Assembly: GCF_001425055.1 (NCBI RefSeq)
Contig: NZ_LMDK01000007.1
Coordinates: forward strand, 1-47,784
DNA from: Pelomonas sp. Root1237
GTDB taxonomy: Bacteria; Pseudomonadota; Gammaproteobacteria; Burkholderiales; Burkholderiaceae_C
DNA: 47,784 bases
Direction: 5' to 3'
Below, piece after piece: positions 9,111-17,920 of this stretch. The number at the start of each line of letters is the position of its first letter. The first letter of the stretch is position 1. The notes beneath the pieces are model-generated. The model had not been told where the DNA came from. It was given only the letters and a program-made list of their open reading frames with translations, and ran no database searches. Both the position numbers and the translations under genes were made by a program.

Positions 9111-11194
9111 CCGTACTGACGGTCGACTTCAGCCTGGCGCTGCAGGCCGTCAGTGCGTCGGTCCTGGTGCATGGATCGGACCGCATCCTGTTCGCCAACG
9201 CGGCGATGGAACGCCTGCTGGGCTATGGGCTGGAGGCGCTGCAGCAGATGCCGCCGCACGGCTGGGCAGCGCCCGAGTTCGCCGATGAGTTGCGGCGCTA
9301 TGGCCAGCGGGCGCTGGCCGAGGAAGGCGAGCTGCCCGCGATCGAGATCGAGGCGCTGACGGGCAGCGGCTCGCTGCGCGTGCTGGAAGTCAAGGCGCAT
9401 CGCGTCATGCTCGACGGCCAACCCTGTGCGGTGCTGACCGGGCAGGACCTCAGCGACATCCGCCACGTGCAGACCAGCCTGCTGGACATCGGCCGCGTGC
9501 TCTACCAGATCCTCGAGAACAACCCTGTGGCCACGCTCGTGATCGACAAGTCTCACCGCGTCACGCACTGGAACGCCTCCTGTGCCCAGCTCACCGGCCG
9601 CGACGCCTCCGAGATGCTGGGCCGCGACGACACCTGGCGCGCCTTCTACCCCGAAGCCAGGCCGCTGCTGGTCGACCTGATCCTGGACGGCAATGTCGAG
9701 CAGGAGCGCCAGCGCCTGTACGGCCGGCACTGCCAACCGTCGCCGCACATCGCCAACGCCTACGAGGTCGAGGGCTATTTCCCCAATTTCGGCCGGGAAG
9801 GGCGCTGGCTCTACTTCACGGCCGCCCCGCTGGTCGATGCCCACGGCGAAGTCGTCGGCGCCATCGAGACACTCCAGGACATCACGCGACGGCGCCAGGC
9901 CGAGGACGAACTCCGCCGCCATCGCAACGAACTCGAGAACATGATCGCGGACCGCACGGCCGAGTTGCTGAGCACCCACCATGAACTCGAAGCCTTTCTG
10001 GAGAACGCGTCGGTAGGCATCATCGCGACGGCCAATCAGCAGATCCAGCGCGGCAACAAGAAGTTCATCGAGATGTTCGAACTCGGTGACGTCCCGCCCC
10101 ATGGACTGCCGACGCGCCGCCTGTTCAAGAGCGACGAAGACTTCGAAGCGCTGAGCCAGATCGCCATCCCGGTGCTGTCGCGGGGCGGCTCGCTGCTGCA
10201 CGAGATGGAGGTCTGCACGCTGGCCGGCAACACGCTGTGGGTGCAGATCATTGCCTACGTATCCAACCCCGAGGAGCCGACAGCGGGCACCTGGTGGCTG
10301 CTGCAGGACCGCACGGAGGTGCGCCGCGTGCAGCGTGAGCTGGAGCTCAACTACGAGCGCATCAAGCAGACCAACAACCGGCTTGAGGAAGCGCAGAACC
10401 AGCTGCTGCAGGCCGAGAAGATGGCCTCCATCGGCCAGCTCGCCGCCGGTGTCGCCCACGAAATCAACAACCCGATCGGCTTTGTCAGCTCCAACCTCGG
10501 CTCGCTGCGCGGCTATGTCCAACCTGTCTTCGCGTTGCTCGCACTGCTGAGGAAGACGCCGGCCGACGCGCTGCCTCGCGATGTGCGAGAAGAGCTGGAC
10601 CGGGTGGATGCCGCCGTCGACCTGAGCTTCGTGCAGGAGGACCTGCCCCAGTTGCTCGACGAGAGCGAGGAGGGGCTGTCGCGGGTCAAGAAGATCGTGC
10701 AGGACCTCAAGGACTTCTCGCGCGTCGACCATGCCGATTGGCAGGACGCCGACCTCAATGCCGGGCTGGACTCGACGCTCAACGTCGTCATGAACGAGGT
10801 CAAGTACAAGGCCGAGGTTCGCAAGGACTATGCCGTGCTGCCCCCGGTGCATTGCATCGCCGCGCAGCTCAACCAGGTCTTCATGAATCTGATCGTCAAT
10901 GCGGCCCATGCCATCAAGGAGCGCGGCACGATCACGCTGACCACGCGCGCCGAGGATGGCTGGGTTCGCATCGAGATCGCAGACACGGGCAGCGGCATGA
11001 GCGAGGAGGTCAAGCGGCGCATCTTCGAGCCCTTCTTCACGACCAAACCCGTCGGCCAAGGGACGGGCCTGGGCCTGTCCCTGTCTTTTTCCATCGTGCA
11101 AAAGCACGGCGGCCGCATCGAAGTGGATTCCCAACCCGGCGTCGGCACGCGCTTCACGGTCTGGATCCCGCTGCACCCGCCGCAGCCCGCCTGA
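9104..11194 (+). CDS. PAS-domain sensor histidine kinase
   Basis: A 696-residue soluble kinase without transmembrane segments. Three PAS-like regions (about 10-125, 135-270 and 290-405) precede a coiled coil, an atypical HisKA region with H-E-I-N-N-P (His452), an N-box (N-L-I-V-N-A-A-H-A-I), a D-T-G-S-G-M G1 box and a G-Q-G-T-G-L-G-L G2 box. The H-E-I-N-N-P form and the ~100-residue insert between H-box and N-box match the large family of cytoplasmic PAS kinases. GTG at 9104 or 9107 serves as start, overlapping the previous gene. It is probably the kinase for both receivers upstream. A hairpin terminator follows at 11198. Confidence 0.87.
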   Translation: MVTVLTVDFSLALQAVSASVLVHGSDRILFANAAMERLLGYGLEALQQMPPHGWAAPEFADELRRYGQRALAEEGELPAIEIEALTGSGSLRVLEVKAHRVMLDGQPCAVLTGQDLSDIRHVQTSLLDIGRVLYQILENNPVATLVIDKSHRVTHWNASCAQLTGRDASEMLGRDDTWRAFYPEARPLLVDLILDGNVEQERQRLYGRHCQPSPHIANAYEVEGYFPNFGREGRWLYFTAAPLVDAHGEVVGAIETLQDITRRRQAEDELRRHRNELENMIADRTAELLSTHHELEAFLENASVGIIATANQQIQRGNKKFIEMFELGDVPPHGLPTRRLFKSDEDFEALSQIAIPVLSRGGSLLHEMEVCTLAGNTLWVQIIAYVSNPEEPTAGTWWLLQDRTEVRRVQRELELNYERIKQTNNRLEEAQNQLLQAEKMASIGQLAAGVAHEINNPIGFVSSNLGSLRGYVQPVFALLALLRKTPADALPRDVREELDRVDAAVDLSFVQEDLPQLLDESEEGLSRVKKIVQDLKDFSRVDHADWQDADLNAGLDSTLNVVMNEVKYKAEVRKDYAVLPPVHCIAAQLNQVFMNLIVNAAHAIKERGTITLTTRAEDGWVRIEIADTGSGMSEEVKRRIFEPFFTTKPVGQGTGLGLSLSFSIVQKHGGRIEVDSQPGVGTRFTVWIPLHPPQPA

Positions 11195-11197
11195 GCT

Positions 11198-11219
11198 TTT
11201 GTGTCCTGGGTGACACAAA
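11198..11219 (+). terminator. Hairpin terminator after the PAS-kinase operon
   Basis: TTTGTGTC (11198-11205) pairs with GACACAAA (11212-11219) around a six-base loop, starting 4 bp after the kinase stop codon. There is no long T-run downstream, as is common in GC-rich genomes. Confidence 0.55.
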
Positions 11220-11353
11220 GCAACCACAGGGCAGTAACTCACGAAACGCAGACTGGCGGCATCGAAAGCTCGCGCTGCCCGCCGAGTCAGAAGTCACGCA
11301 GCGCCTTTGTGGGGCCCCGTATCTCGGCACCCCGGCGCCTAGACTGAACCTGT

Positions 11354-11440
11354 TTCACAACCCAGAGGGCAAACCCGTCGAAAGGCGGGGACGCAAAGCC
11401 ACCGGCCTACAGCGCGCAAGCGCCACGGCAGCGGGGCCAC
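11354..11440 (+). ncRNA. Cyclic-di-GMP class I riboswitch (GEMM-I) aptamer
   Basis: The segment carries the GEMM-I landmarks in order: AGGGCAAAC; a stem CCCGTC/GGCGGG (one mismatch or wobble allowed) capped by a GAAA tetraloop (11374-11389); GGGACGCAAAGCC; CCGGCCTA; a variable stem AGCGC/GCGCC-type; and GGCAGCGGGG. In known structures these bases form the ligand pocket and the tetraloop-receptor contact. The outermost P1 helix is less clear. It lies about 55 bp upstream of the S53 peptidase start on the same strand, so the messenger would regulate that gene. Whether the switch is on or off cannot be read from sequence. Confidence 0.92.
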
Positions 11441-11471
11441 CAAGACCGGCAGGTCTTGATCGGCGTGGCCC
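11434..11471 (+). promoter_or_regulatory. Riboswitch expression-platform hairpin
   Basis: GGGCCAC (11434-11440) can pair with GTGGCCC (11465-11471), enclosing an inner perfect hairpin CAAGACC-GGCA-GGTCTTG (11441-11458). The outer pairing uses the 3' end of the aptamer, so ligand binding and this hairpin are mutually exclusive. No U-tract follows, so control of translation, or termination without a U-tract, are both possible. The peptidase start codon is 22 bp downstream. Confidence 0.65.
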
Positions 11472-11493
11472 TCCTTCGTACGAGAACCCGGCC

Positions 11494-13308
11494 ATGCGCA
11501 GTACCCGCCCTGTCTCCTGGACTTCCTGGACCTTCAGCCTGCTGACCGCCGCGGCCCTGACCGCTTGCGGCGGTGGCAGCAGCGACAGCCCGACCGTCCA
11601 GGTCAGCGAGGCAAGCTCGGTCATCAACCTGAGCGTGGATCTTGAGGAAGGCAGCACTGCCGCGACCAATGTCGTCGCCCAGCCCAGCTTCCACACCGCC
11701 GCCGTCGATCTCGAAGAACCCGACAACGGTGCCGCACCCCACCGCAGCCACGCCCTGGCCGGTGTCGCCACCCAAGGCCTGACACGCGACCGCCTGGACG
11801 ACGCCATGCGGCCTCGCGCCTTCGCGGCGGGTGCAGGCGAAGCCGCCCCGATGGCGACGTCCACTGCGGTGACGACCTATACGCCGGCACAGATCCGCGC
11901 CGCCTACGCGCAGCCGGCCCTGCCCGCCAGCACCGCCGGCCTGACCGCAGCCCAGGCCGCCCAGCTCGGCGCCGGCCAGACCATCTACATCGTCAACGCC
12001 AAGCACGACCCCAACATCGCCGCCGAGCTGGCCGCCTTCAACGCCAAGTTCGCGCTGCCGGCCTGCAGCTCGCGCAACCTGGCGGCCAACGCCAGCCTGC
12101 CGCTGGCCAAAGCCTCCGCGTCCAGCTGCGAGCTGGTCATTGCCTACAGCACGACCGCCGGCGCCCTGACCGCCACGGCGCCCGCCTACGACAGCGGTTG
12201 GGCCACCGAGATTGCGCTGGACGTGCAATGGGCCCACGCGACGGCACCGCTGGCGCGCCTCGTCCTCATCGAAGCGCCGGACGCCGGCGTCGGCAGCCTG
12301 TCCAAGGCCGTGGCCCTGGCCAACAAGATGGGCGCTGGCGTGGTGTCCATGAGCTTCGGCGCCGCCGAGGGCAGCTGGACGTCGAGCTATGACAGCGCCT
12401 TCGCCACCGCCGGCATGAGTTACCTGGCCGCCACCGGTGACAACGGCGCGGCCGTGTCCTGGCCTTCGGTGTCAACCCGCGTCGTGGCCGTCGGCGGCAC
12501 CACGCTGAGCTACAGCAGCGGTGCGCGCAGCGAAACCACCTGGACCGGCACCGGCGGCGGCACCAGCGCCTATGTGGCCCTGCCCAGCTACCAGAGCGGC
12601 ACCATTGGCGGCTACGCCAAGCGCGCCGTCGCCGACGTCGCCTTCAACGCCGACCCCAACTCCGGCCAGTACGTGGCGCTGATTGCACAGGGCACGACGA
12701 CGACGCGCTGGGTCAGCGCCGGCGGCACCAGCCTGGCCACGCCGCAATGGGCCGGCCTGCTGGCCGTGGCCAACGCGATGCGCGCCGCCGCCAGCAAGGC
12801 CCTGCTCGGCCAACCGCACGCGGCCCTCTACCAGCAGATCGGCGCCGTGCCGACGCAGTACGCCGCCGCCTTCAAGGACGTGGCCAGCGGCAGCAACGGC
12901 ACATGCACGAGCTGCACCGCCAAGACCGGCTATGACACCCCGACCGGCTGGGGCACGCCCAACGTCAGCGCCCTGCTGAGCAGCCTCAGCGGCGCCAGCG
13001 TCACGACCTCGACGACCACCCCCACGCCGACGACCAGCAGCGGCCCCACGCTGACGACCACCAGCCTGAGCGGCACGGCCGGCAAGGCTCTCGCCGCCAC
13101 CATCGGCTACTCGGCGCCGGGCGCGAGCTCGCTGAGCATCAGCATCAGCGGCGCCGCCAGCGGCATGAGCTTCTCGGCCACCAGCAGCGGCCTCGCCCTG
13201 AACTGGGCCAACCCGGTAGCCGGCCGCACCAACCTCGTCATCACGCTGAAGGACAACCTCGGCCAGACGAGCACGGGCAACGTGACGGTGACGATCAACG
13301 CGAGCTGA
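11494..13308 (+). CDS. S53 (sedolisin/pseudomonalisin-like) peptidase, lipoprotein
   Basis: A 604-residue secreted serine-carboxyl peptidase. The N-terminus is a lipoprotein signal with L-T-A-C (Cys25). A pro-region follows to about residue 130. Catalytic residues fit the family: Glu239 and Asp243 (E-x3-D), oxyanion Asp316 (T-G-D-N-G) and nucleophile Ser413 in G-G-T-S-L-A-T-P. The C-terminus (~510-604) is a Thr/Ser-rich linker plus an Ig-like putative-cadherin-type beta domain. Sedolisins digest proteins at acid pH outside the cell. The start at 11494, 22 bp after the riboswitch platform, gives a proper signal peptide; the frame is open upstream but non-coding. The upstream aptamer predicts c-di-GMP control. 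Confidence 0.9.
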   Translation: MRSTRPVSWTSWTFSLLTAAALTACGGGSSDSPTVQVSEASSVINLSVDLEEGSTAATNVVAQPSFHTAAVDLEEPDNGAAPHRSHALAGVATQGLTRDRLDDAMRPRAFAAGAGEAAPMATSTAVTTYTPAQIRAAYAQPALPASTAGLTAAQAAQLGAGQTIYIVNAKHDPNIAAELAAFNAKFALPACSSRNLAANASLPLAKASASSCELVIAYSTTAGALTATAPAYDSGWATEIALDVQWAHATAPLARLVLIEAPDAGVGSLSKAVALANKMGAGVVSMSFGAAEGSWTSSYDSAFATAGMSYLAATGDNGAAVSWPSVSTRVVAVGGTTLSYSSGARSETTWTGTGGGTSAYVALPSYQSGTIGGYAKRAVADVAFNADPNSGQYVALIAQGTTTTRWVSAGGTSLATPQWAGLLAVANAMRAAASKALLGQPHAALYQQIGAVPTQYAAAFKDVASGSNGTCTSCTAKTGYDTPTGWGTPNVSALLSSLSGASVTTSTTTPTPTTSSGPTLTTTSLSGTAGKALAATIGYSAPGASSLSISISGAASGMSFSATSSGLALNWANPVAGRTNLVITLKDNLGQTSTGNVTVTINAS

Positions 13309-13342
13309 ACTCAGCACTGGCGACTGCTCGAATACTGCTTCG

Positions 13343-14653
13343 TCACGATCCAGACCAGCTGACACGGGCAATGAGGCCGCCACCATCGCGTGGCATCAAC
13401 CTGAGCTCGGCGCCTTCGGCGCGCGCGATGCGCTCGACGATGGCCAGGCCCAGGCCCGAGCCGGGCTTGCCGCCGCGCGCCGTGTCGCCGCGCTGAAAGG
13501 GGCGCTTGAGATCGTCGACCCGGGCCGGCGCGATGCCCGGGCCGCGGTCGCGCACCTCGATCCAGGCGGCACCGGCGTTTTCACCGCAGGCCAGCTCGAT
13601 GGGTGGCGCGCCATGGTTCTGCGCATTGGCGATGAGGTTGAGGACGAGGCGGCGCAACGCCTGCGGCCGTGCGCGCCGATGCACTGCCTGCCCATTGGCC
13701 AGCACCGGTTGCGGCAGGCCCGGCGCCAGGGCCAGCGTCTCGGCCAGGAATTCGCGCAGCTCGACGTCCACGGCCGGCAGCTCCTGCTCGGCGGGGTGGG
13801 CGGCGCGCGCGTAGTCGAGGAACTGGGTCAGCAGCCCGTCCAGGCCGTGGAGGCTGCGGTCCAGCGTGTCGAGCAATTCCCTGTCCCCTTGGCCCGCCCG
13901 ATCGAAAGAACCACGCAGCAACTCGCTGGCGAGGCGAATCTTTGCCAGCGGCGTGCGCAGGTCATGCGACAAACCGGCCAGCATCAGCAATCGCTCCTCC
14001 TCGTCGCGCGCCAGGGCCTCGGCCATGTCGTTGAAGCCGCGCGCCAGCGCCGCGGTCTCGGCCGGGCCGTCAGTGGGCAGCAGCAAGCGGCGCTGGCCGG
14101 CACCGACCGCCCGGGCCGCGTCGACGAGGCGGGCCAGCGGGCGGTTGATGCGGCGCTGGATCAACCAGGCGCCGAGCAAGGCCAGCAAGGCACTGGCGCC
14201 ACTGGCGATCAGCCAGGTGCGCGCGAAATGGTGAGCCGGCTGCACGGCAGGCAGCACCAGCCAGATCGGCGCGCCAGGCAGTTGCACCGCGATGAGGCCG
14301 TTGGCTTCGCGCCGCCACGGCAGCTCGCCGCGCTCCAGGCCCAGTTGCGTCGCCAGTTCGGCCAGGAAGCCGCGCTCCACCCAGGTCGGCCGCTCGAGCA
14401 GGCGCTGCTGCTGGCCCGAGCCGGCGCGCGCATTGAAGCGATCCACGAAGCCGGCGCGCTCGGCCTCGGGCAACAGGCGCATGCCTTCGGCGACGGCCTG
14501 CAGGCTGCGCGCGGTCGCCTCGGCCGACTGCTGCAGGCGCGGCCGGGCGACGAACTGCGCATAAGCAAGCGCATTGACCAGCTGGCCCAGCACGATCAGG
14601 CAGACGATGAGCCACAGGTTGCGGCCGAACAGCGTGGACAGGCCGAACTTCAT
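13343..14653 (-). CDS. EnvZ-like sensor histidine kinase
   Basis: A 436-residue inner-membrane kinase. Transmembrane helices lie near residues 10-32 and 160-178, flanking a ~125-residue periplasmic sensor. A HAMP domain follows (~180-232). The H-box S-H-D-L-R-T-P has the phospho-acceptor His230, with an N-box (N-L-I-A-N-A), G1 (D-R-G-P-G-I) and G2 (G-S-G-L-G-L-A) behind it. It is encoded with its response regulator: the ATG at 14653 overlaps the regulator stop codon. The next in-frame ATG upstream lies inside the regulator gene and is rejected. Likely an osmo- or envelope-stress sensor of the OmpR/EnvZ (RisS) class; the exact signal is unknown. Confidence 0.88.
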   Translation of the reverse strand: MKFGLSTLFGRNLWLIVCLIVLGQLVNALAYAQFVARPRLQQSAEATARSLQAVAEGMRLLPEAERAGFVDRFNARAGSGQQQRLLERPTWVERGFLAELATQLGLERGELPWRREANGLIAVQLPGAPIWLVLPAVQPAHHFARTWLIASGASALLALLGAWLIQRRINRPLARLVDAARAVGAGQRRLLLPTDGPAETAALARGFNDMAEALARDEEERLLMLAGLSHDLRTPLAKIRLASELLRGSFDRAGQGDRELLDTLDRSLHGLDGLLTQFLDYARAAHPAEQELPAVDVELREFLAETLALAPGLPQPVLANGQAVHRRARPQALRRLVLNLIANAQNHGAPPIELACGENAGAAWIEVRDRGPGIAPARVDDLKRPFQRGDTARGGKPGSGLGLAIVERIARAEGAELRLMPRDGGGLIARVSWSGS

Positions 14654-15360
14654 TGCGCGCCCGGTTCCAGGATGAACACATAACCGAGACCCCACACCGT
14701 CTGGATGTGGCGCGGCGCGCTCGGGTCGGCCTCGACAAGGCGGCGCAGCCGCATGACCTGCACGTCCAGGCTGCGGTCGCTGACGCCGTGCTCGTCGCCA
14801 TGCGCCAGGGCCAGCAGCTTCTCGCGGCCCAGCGGCCGGTTGGGCTGGCTGGCCAGCGCGCGCAGCAGCTGGAACTCGACGGTGCTGATCTCCACCGCCG
14901 CGCCAGCGCGCTCCAGCCGGCGTTGCGTGGGATAGAGGGTGAAGTCACCGAAGCGCACCGCTTCCTCGCCCGCAGGGCCGAGGTGGGCACCGAGCTGCTG
15001 CTGGCGACGCACCATCGCCTGGATGCGCGCCAGCAGCTCACGCGGGGCGAAGGGCTTGGCCAGGTAGTCGTCGGCGCCCATCTCCAGGCCCAGCACACGG
15101 TCGACGAGGTCGCCGCGCGCCGTCAGCATCAGGATGGGAATGGTCTCGCCCTGGCCGCGCAAGCGGCGGCACAGCGACAGGCCGTCCTCGCCCGGCATCA
15201 TCAAATCCAGCACCAGCACGTCGAAGCGTTCGCGCGCCAGCAGCTGCGCGGCGGTGGCGGCATCGGGCACGGCGCGCACGCTTTGGCCTTGCTCGGTCAG
15301 ATAGCGCTGCAGCAGGCCGCGCAGCTCGGCCTCGTCGTCGGCGATCAGGATGCGGCTCAT
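14650..15360 (-). CDS. OmpR-family response regulator
   Basis: A 236-residue two-domain regulator: receiver 1-120 with phospho-acceptor Asp52 (V-L-D-L-M-M-P-G-E-D-G), a conserved Lys in L-A-K-P-F, and an OmpR/PhoB winged helix from ~135 ending in V-W-G-L-G-Y-V-F. It overlaps the kinase gene by 4 bp and is read first, so the two form an operon. The divergent serine-hydrolase gene starts 163 bp away and shares the upstream region, making it a possible target. The product resembles OmpR/RisA of betaproteobacteria, but I do not assign a symbol. Confidence 0.9.
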   Translation of the reverse strand: MSRILIADDEAELRGLLQRYLTEQGQSVRAVPDAATAAQLLARERFDVLVLDLMMPGEDGLSLCRRLRGQGETIPILMLTARGDLVDRVLGLEMGADDYLAKPFAPRELLARIQAMVRRQQQLGAHLGPAGEEAVRFGDFTLYPTQRRLERAGAAVEISTVEFQLLRALASQPNRPLGREKLLALAHGDEHGVSDRSLDVQVMRLRRLVEADPSAPRHIQTVWGLGYVFILEPGAQ

Positions 15361-15415
15361 GGGGGGATGTTAGGGAGAAGCCCGCCCCCCACCTTGCCGG
15401 AAAACAATGACAAAC

Positions 15416-15460
15416 CGTTGCAAGCCGCGCCCGCCGTCAGGCCCTGCAAGCACTGCAACC
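15416..15460. promoter_or_regulatory. Possible OmpR-type direct repeats
   Basis: In the divergent gap between the regulator (start 15360) and the serine hydrolase (start 15524), TGCAA-type half-sites recur: TTGCAAG at 15418, TGCAAG at 15445 and TGCAAC at 15454. The last two are spaced 9 bp, close to the roughly one-turn spacing of OmpR half-sites. The motif is short and the call tentative. Confidence 0.25.
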
Positions 15461-15523
15461 CGCGCGGCAACCTTTGCGCGGCCACAGCTGGGCAGCATGG
15501 CCCCACCTCAAACGGAGATCGCC

Positions 15524-16516
15524 ATGCGCCACGCCGCCTTCACCCTGCTCACCCTGCTGATTGCCGCCCCGCTCATTGCTCAAGCCGAACCAACGCCACT
15601 GCAGCGCGCCGGCGCCGCACGGTTGACGGCCGAGAAGTCTGCGGCCTGCGTGGCCGCCCAGCCCTTCTATTGGGAGATCGGCAACGCCACCCAGCCGCTG
15701 GCCGGCGGCAAGGCCGGCGAAAACGGCCCCGAGCGCCACACCGAGATGGCCATCGCCTCCGCCTCCAAATGGGTCTACGCCGCCTTCGTGGCCGAGCGCC
15801 GCCAGGGCCAGCTCAGCGCCGAGGACGTCAAGTTCCTGCACTTCCAGTCCGGCTACACCTACTACCACGTGTGCCGCCAGAACCAGAGCGTGGCGGCCTG
15901 CCAGCAAAGCCTCATCAACGGCCGCGGTCGCCTCAATCCGGCCACCGAAAACCGCTTCGACTACAACGGCGGCCACATGCAGCAGCACGCCATCCTGATG
16001 GGCCTGGGCTCGCTGGACCCGGAGGGTCTGGCCCTTGCGATGCGGCAGTCGCTCGCACCCACGCTCGGCACGGACTGGTCCTTCAGCTACAGCCAGGCCA
16101 TGCCGGCCGGCGGCGGCCAGACCAGCGCGGCAGACTACAGCCGCCTGCTGCGCGCCCTGCTGGGCGGCCAGCTGCAACTCGGCCGCTTGCTGGGCAAGGA
16201 GGCCGTCTGCACCAACCCGCAGGTCTGCCCGAGCGATGCCGTGAAGACGCCCATCCCTGCGACGGAGAGCTGGCACTACAGCCTCGGCCACTGGGTGGAG
16301 GACGACCCGCAGGTCGGTGACGGTGCCTTCAGCAGCCCGGGCGCCTTCGGCTTCTATCCGTGGATCAGCGCCGACCAGCGCTTCTACGGCATCGTCGCTC
16401 GCGAGCAGCGCCGTGGCGCCCTGGGCGACGACCCCAGCGACAAGCCGGCGGTGGCTTCGGTGAACTGCGGGCGCGAGATCCGCGCTGCGTGGATGGACGG
16501 CCAGCCTCGTCGCTGA
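15524..16516 (+). CDS. Beta-lactamase-related serine hydrolase (S12-like), exported
   Basis: A 330-residue protein with a Sec signal peptide (residues 1-21, cleaved after A-Q-A). Penicillin-binding-fold motifs are visible: S-x-x-K as Ser79-Ala-Ser-Lys82, a Y-S-Q triad at 189-191 in place of Y-x-N, and a G-A-F-G-F-Y-P-W motif near residues 280-290, as in esterase/peptidase S12 relatives. It probably acts in the periplasm on a peptide, ester or lactam; a resistance role cannot be claimed. A CGGAGA ribosome site 7 bp before the ATG at 15524 decides the start against the in-frame ATG at 15407. It is divergent from the OmpR-type pair. Confidence 0.72.
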   Translation: MRHAAFTLLTLLIAAPLIAQAEPTPLQRAGAARLTAEKSAACVAAQPFYWEIGNATQPLAGGKAGENGPERHTEMAIASASKWVYAAFVAERRQGQLSAEDVKFLHFQSGYTYYHVCRQNQSVAACQQSLINGRGRLNPATENRFDYNGGHMQQHAILMGLGSLDPEGLALAMRQSLAPTLGTDWSFSYSQAMPAGGGQTSAADYSRLLRALLGGQLQLGRLLGKEAVCTNPQVCPSDAVKTPIPATESWHYSLGHWVEDDPQVGDGAFSSPGAFGFYPWISADQRFYGIVAREQRRGALGDDPSDKPAVASVNCGREIRAAWMDGQPRR

Positions 16517-16536
16517 ATGGAGAAGAGATGCCGCCG

Positions 16537-16569
16537 AAGCCGGCGCACTCCGCGAGCGCGCGCCGGCTT
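16537..16569. terminator. Bidirectional hairpin terminator
   Basis: AAGCCGGCGC (16537-16546) pairs perfectly with GCGCCGGCTT (16560-16569). It lies between two convergent genes, whose stop codons end at 16516 and 16586, where a shared terminator is expected. Confidence 0.75.
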
Positions 16570-16585
16570 GGGATAACTTGCCGTC

Positions 16586-16936
16586 TCAGCGCATCCGGTC
16601 GGTCTCGAATGCGATGCGATCAACGCTGCCGTCGACGTTGCGGAACAGGCGCACGCGACGCATGCCGTCGGGGCTGACGAGCAGCTCGGTGTTCTCGGCG
16701 CGCCAGGTCTCCAGCGGGCTCTCGTCGAGGCTGACGCCCAGACTGCGCACGCCGACATGGACCTTCAGCGTGCGGCCATCGTCCAGCAGAAATTCGCCTC
16801 GTGCGTCGCGCAGCATGGCGCGGCCGGTCATGGCGGGCACGGTGGGTTCCTGGGCACTCGCGGGCGCGATCAGCGTCATGGTTGCGAGCAGAGCGGCCGA
16901 CAGGGTGAGGGGTCGCAGATTCGTCCAGGTCTTCAT
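16586..16936 (-). CDS. Small exported protein of unknown function
   Basis: A 116-residue protein with a clear Sec signal peptide (residues 1-29, ending A-S-A-Q). The mature part (about 87 residues) looks like a small beta-rich domain with regularly spaced charged strands and no catalytic motif I recognise. An AAGGAG site 6-10 bp before the ATG at 16936 fixes the start; the frame is open further upstream without a better start. The DNA around the signal cleavage site (16834-16868) and the DNA upstream of the gene (17073-17092) recur side by side near 23.85 kb. It shares a terminator with the convergent serine hydrolase. Confidence 0.7.
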   Translation of the reverse strand: MKTWTNLRPLTLSAALLATMTLIAPASAQEPTVPAMTGRAMLRDARGEFLLDDGRTLKVHVGVRSLGVSLDESPLETWRAENTELLVSPDGMRRVRLFRNVDGSVDRIAFETDRMR

Positions 16937-17117
16937 GGTGAGGTACTCCTTAGGTTCCCCGAGGCCAGTCGCCTCGGCACAAACCATAGTGCAAACCCCA
17001 TGCCAGCTCGAAATGCCAAGAACTTCACGGTCAAACGGCGTCTTCAATCAGTATTCGCCCCAGGTCTGGGCCTGAGCGCCCCGCATCGCGACACCACGCC
17101 TCGCGATGGCGCGGCGC

Positions 17118-17148
17118 TTGACCCTCACGTCACGTGAGGCTTCATCAT
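17118..17148 (+). promoter_or_regulatory. MerR-type promoter with operator dyad
   Basis: TTGACC (17118-17123) and CATCAT (17143-17148) are separated by 19 bp, the over-long spacer that MerR-family activators untwist. The spacer holds a perfect dyad, CCTCACGT-C-ACGTGAGG (17123-17139). It is 29 bp upstream of the MerR-like gene, which implies autoregulation of the regulator and the linked exporter. Confidence 0.8.
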
Positions 17149-17176
17149 CCGGCCCGTTTCATGCACGAGCCTGGAT

Positions 17177-17920
17177 ATGGACTACACGGTGGGAGAGCTG
17201 GCCAAACGGGCCGGCTTGACGGTGCGCACCCTGCACCACTACGAAGAACTCGGCCTGCTGCGCCCCTCGGGCCGCAGCGAGGCTGGCTACCGCCGCTACG
17301 GCGATGCCGACGTGCTGCGCCTGCACCGGGTGCTGGCGCTGCGCGACGCCGGCCTGTCGCTGAAGGCCATCGCGCCGCTGCTGGACGGCGAGGCGCCGCA
17401 GCCGCTGGCTGACGTGCTGCAGGCCCAGATCGAACAGGTCGAGGCCCAGTTGCAGGCGCAGGAGAGCCTGCTGCTGACGCTGCGCAATGCTGCCAAGCGG
17501 CTGGAACTGCAGGGCGATGGCGGCGATGCGGTGCAGGTGCTGCTGGACGCCATGGCCATCCGACGCGTGCACGAGCGCTGGTTCAGCCCGGAGCAGCTGC
17601 GCGCCATGCGCCGGCAATGGGAAGCCATCCCCGAGCCGGAGCGCGACGCCGTCGAGCTGGAATGGCCGCAGCTGATCAAGGAAGCTCGCGCGGCGATGGA
17701 CGCCGGCCTCGACCCGGCCGCGCCCGAGGTCCAGGCCCTGGTGCGGCGCTGGCTGGCGCTGCAGAAGCAGTTCCTGGAAGTGGCGCCCGGCATGAAGGAC
17801 ACGATGCAGCGCATGTATGCCGCCGAGCCCGAACTGGCGCGCCAGTCCGGTGTGACGCCTGAACTGATCGCCTACCTGCGCCGCTCCAAAGAAACATTGC
17901 CCCTCGGGGAACAGTCATGA
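17177..17920 (+). CDS. MerR-family regulator with TipAS-like ligand domain
   Basis: A 247-residue regulator. Residues 1-70 form the MerR winged helix (Y-T-V-G-E-L-A start, T-V-R-T-L-H-H-Y-E-E-L-G-L helix-turn-helix, G-Y-R-R-Y wing). Residues 75-115 form the dimerising antiparallel coiled coil. Residues ~135-240 resemble the TipAS antibiotic-binding domain (R-W-F-S-P-E-Q-L...M-Y-A-A-E-P-E). In TipAL-type proteins a drug binds this domain and activates the gene's own promoter. The upstream 19-bp-spacer promoter fits that. Its stop overlaps the start of an MFS exporter, so a drug-inducible efflux unit is likely; the ligand is unknown. Confidence 0.88.
   Translation: MDYTVGELAKRAGLTVRTLHHYEELGLLRPSGRSEAGYRRYGDADVLRLHRVLALRDAGLSLKAIAPLLDGEAPQPLADVLQAQIEQVEAQLQAQESLLLTLRNAAKRLELQGDGGDAVQVLLDAMAIRRVHERWFSPEQLRAMRRQWEAIPEPERDAVELEWPQLIKEARAAMDAGLDPAAPEVQALVRRWLALQKQFLEVAPGMKDTMQRMYAAEPELARQSGVTPELIAYLRRSKETLPLGEQS

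Noticed and set aside
8810..11242. 810-codon minus-strand frame opposite the PAS kinase
   Set aside because: The product is low-complexity antisense sequence, while the plus strand has full kinase motifs.
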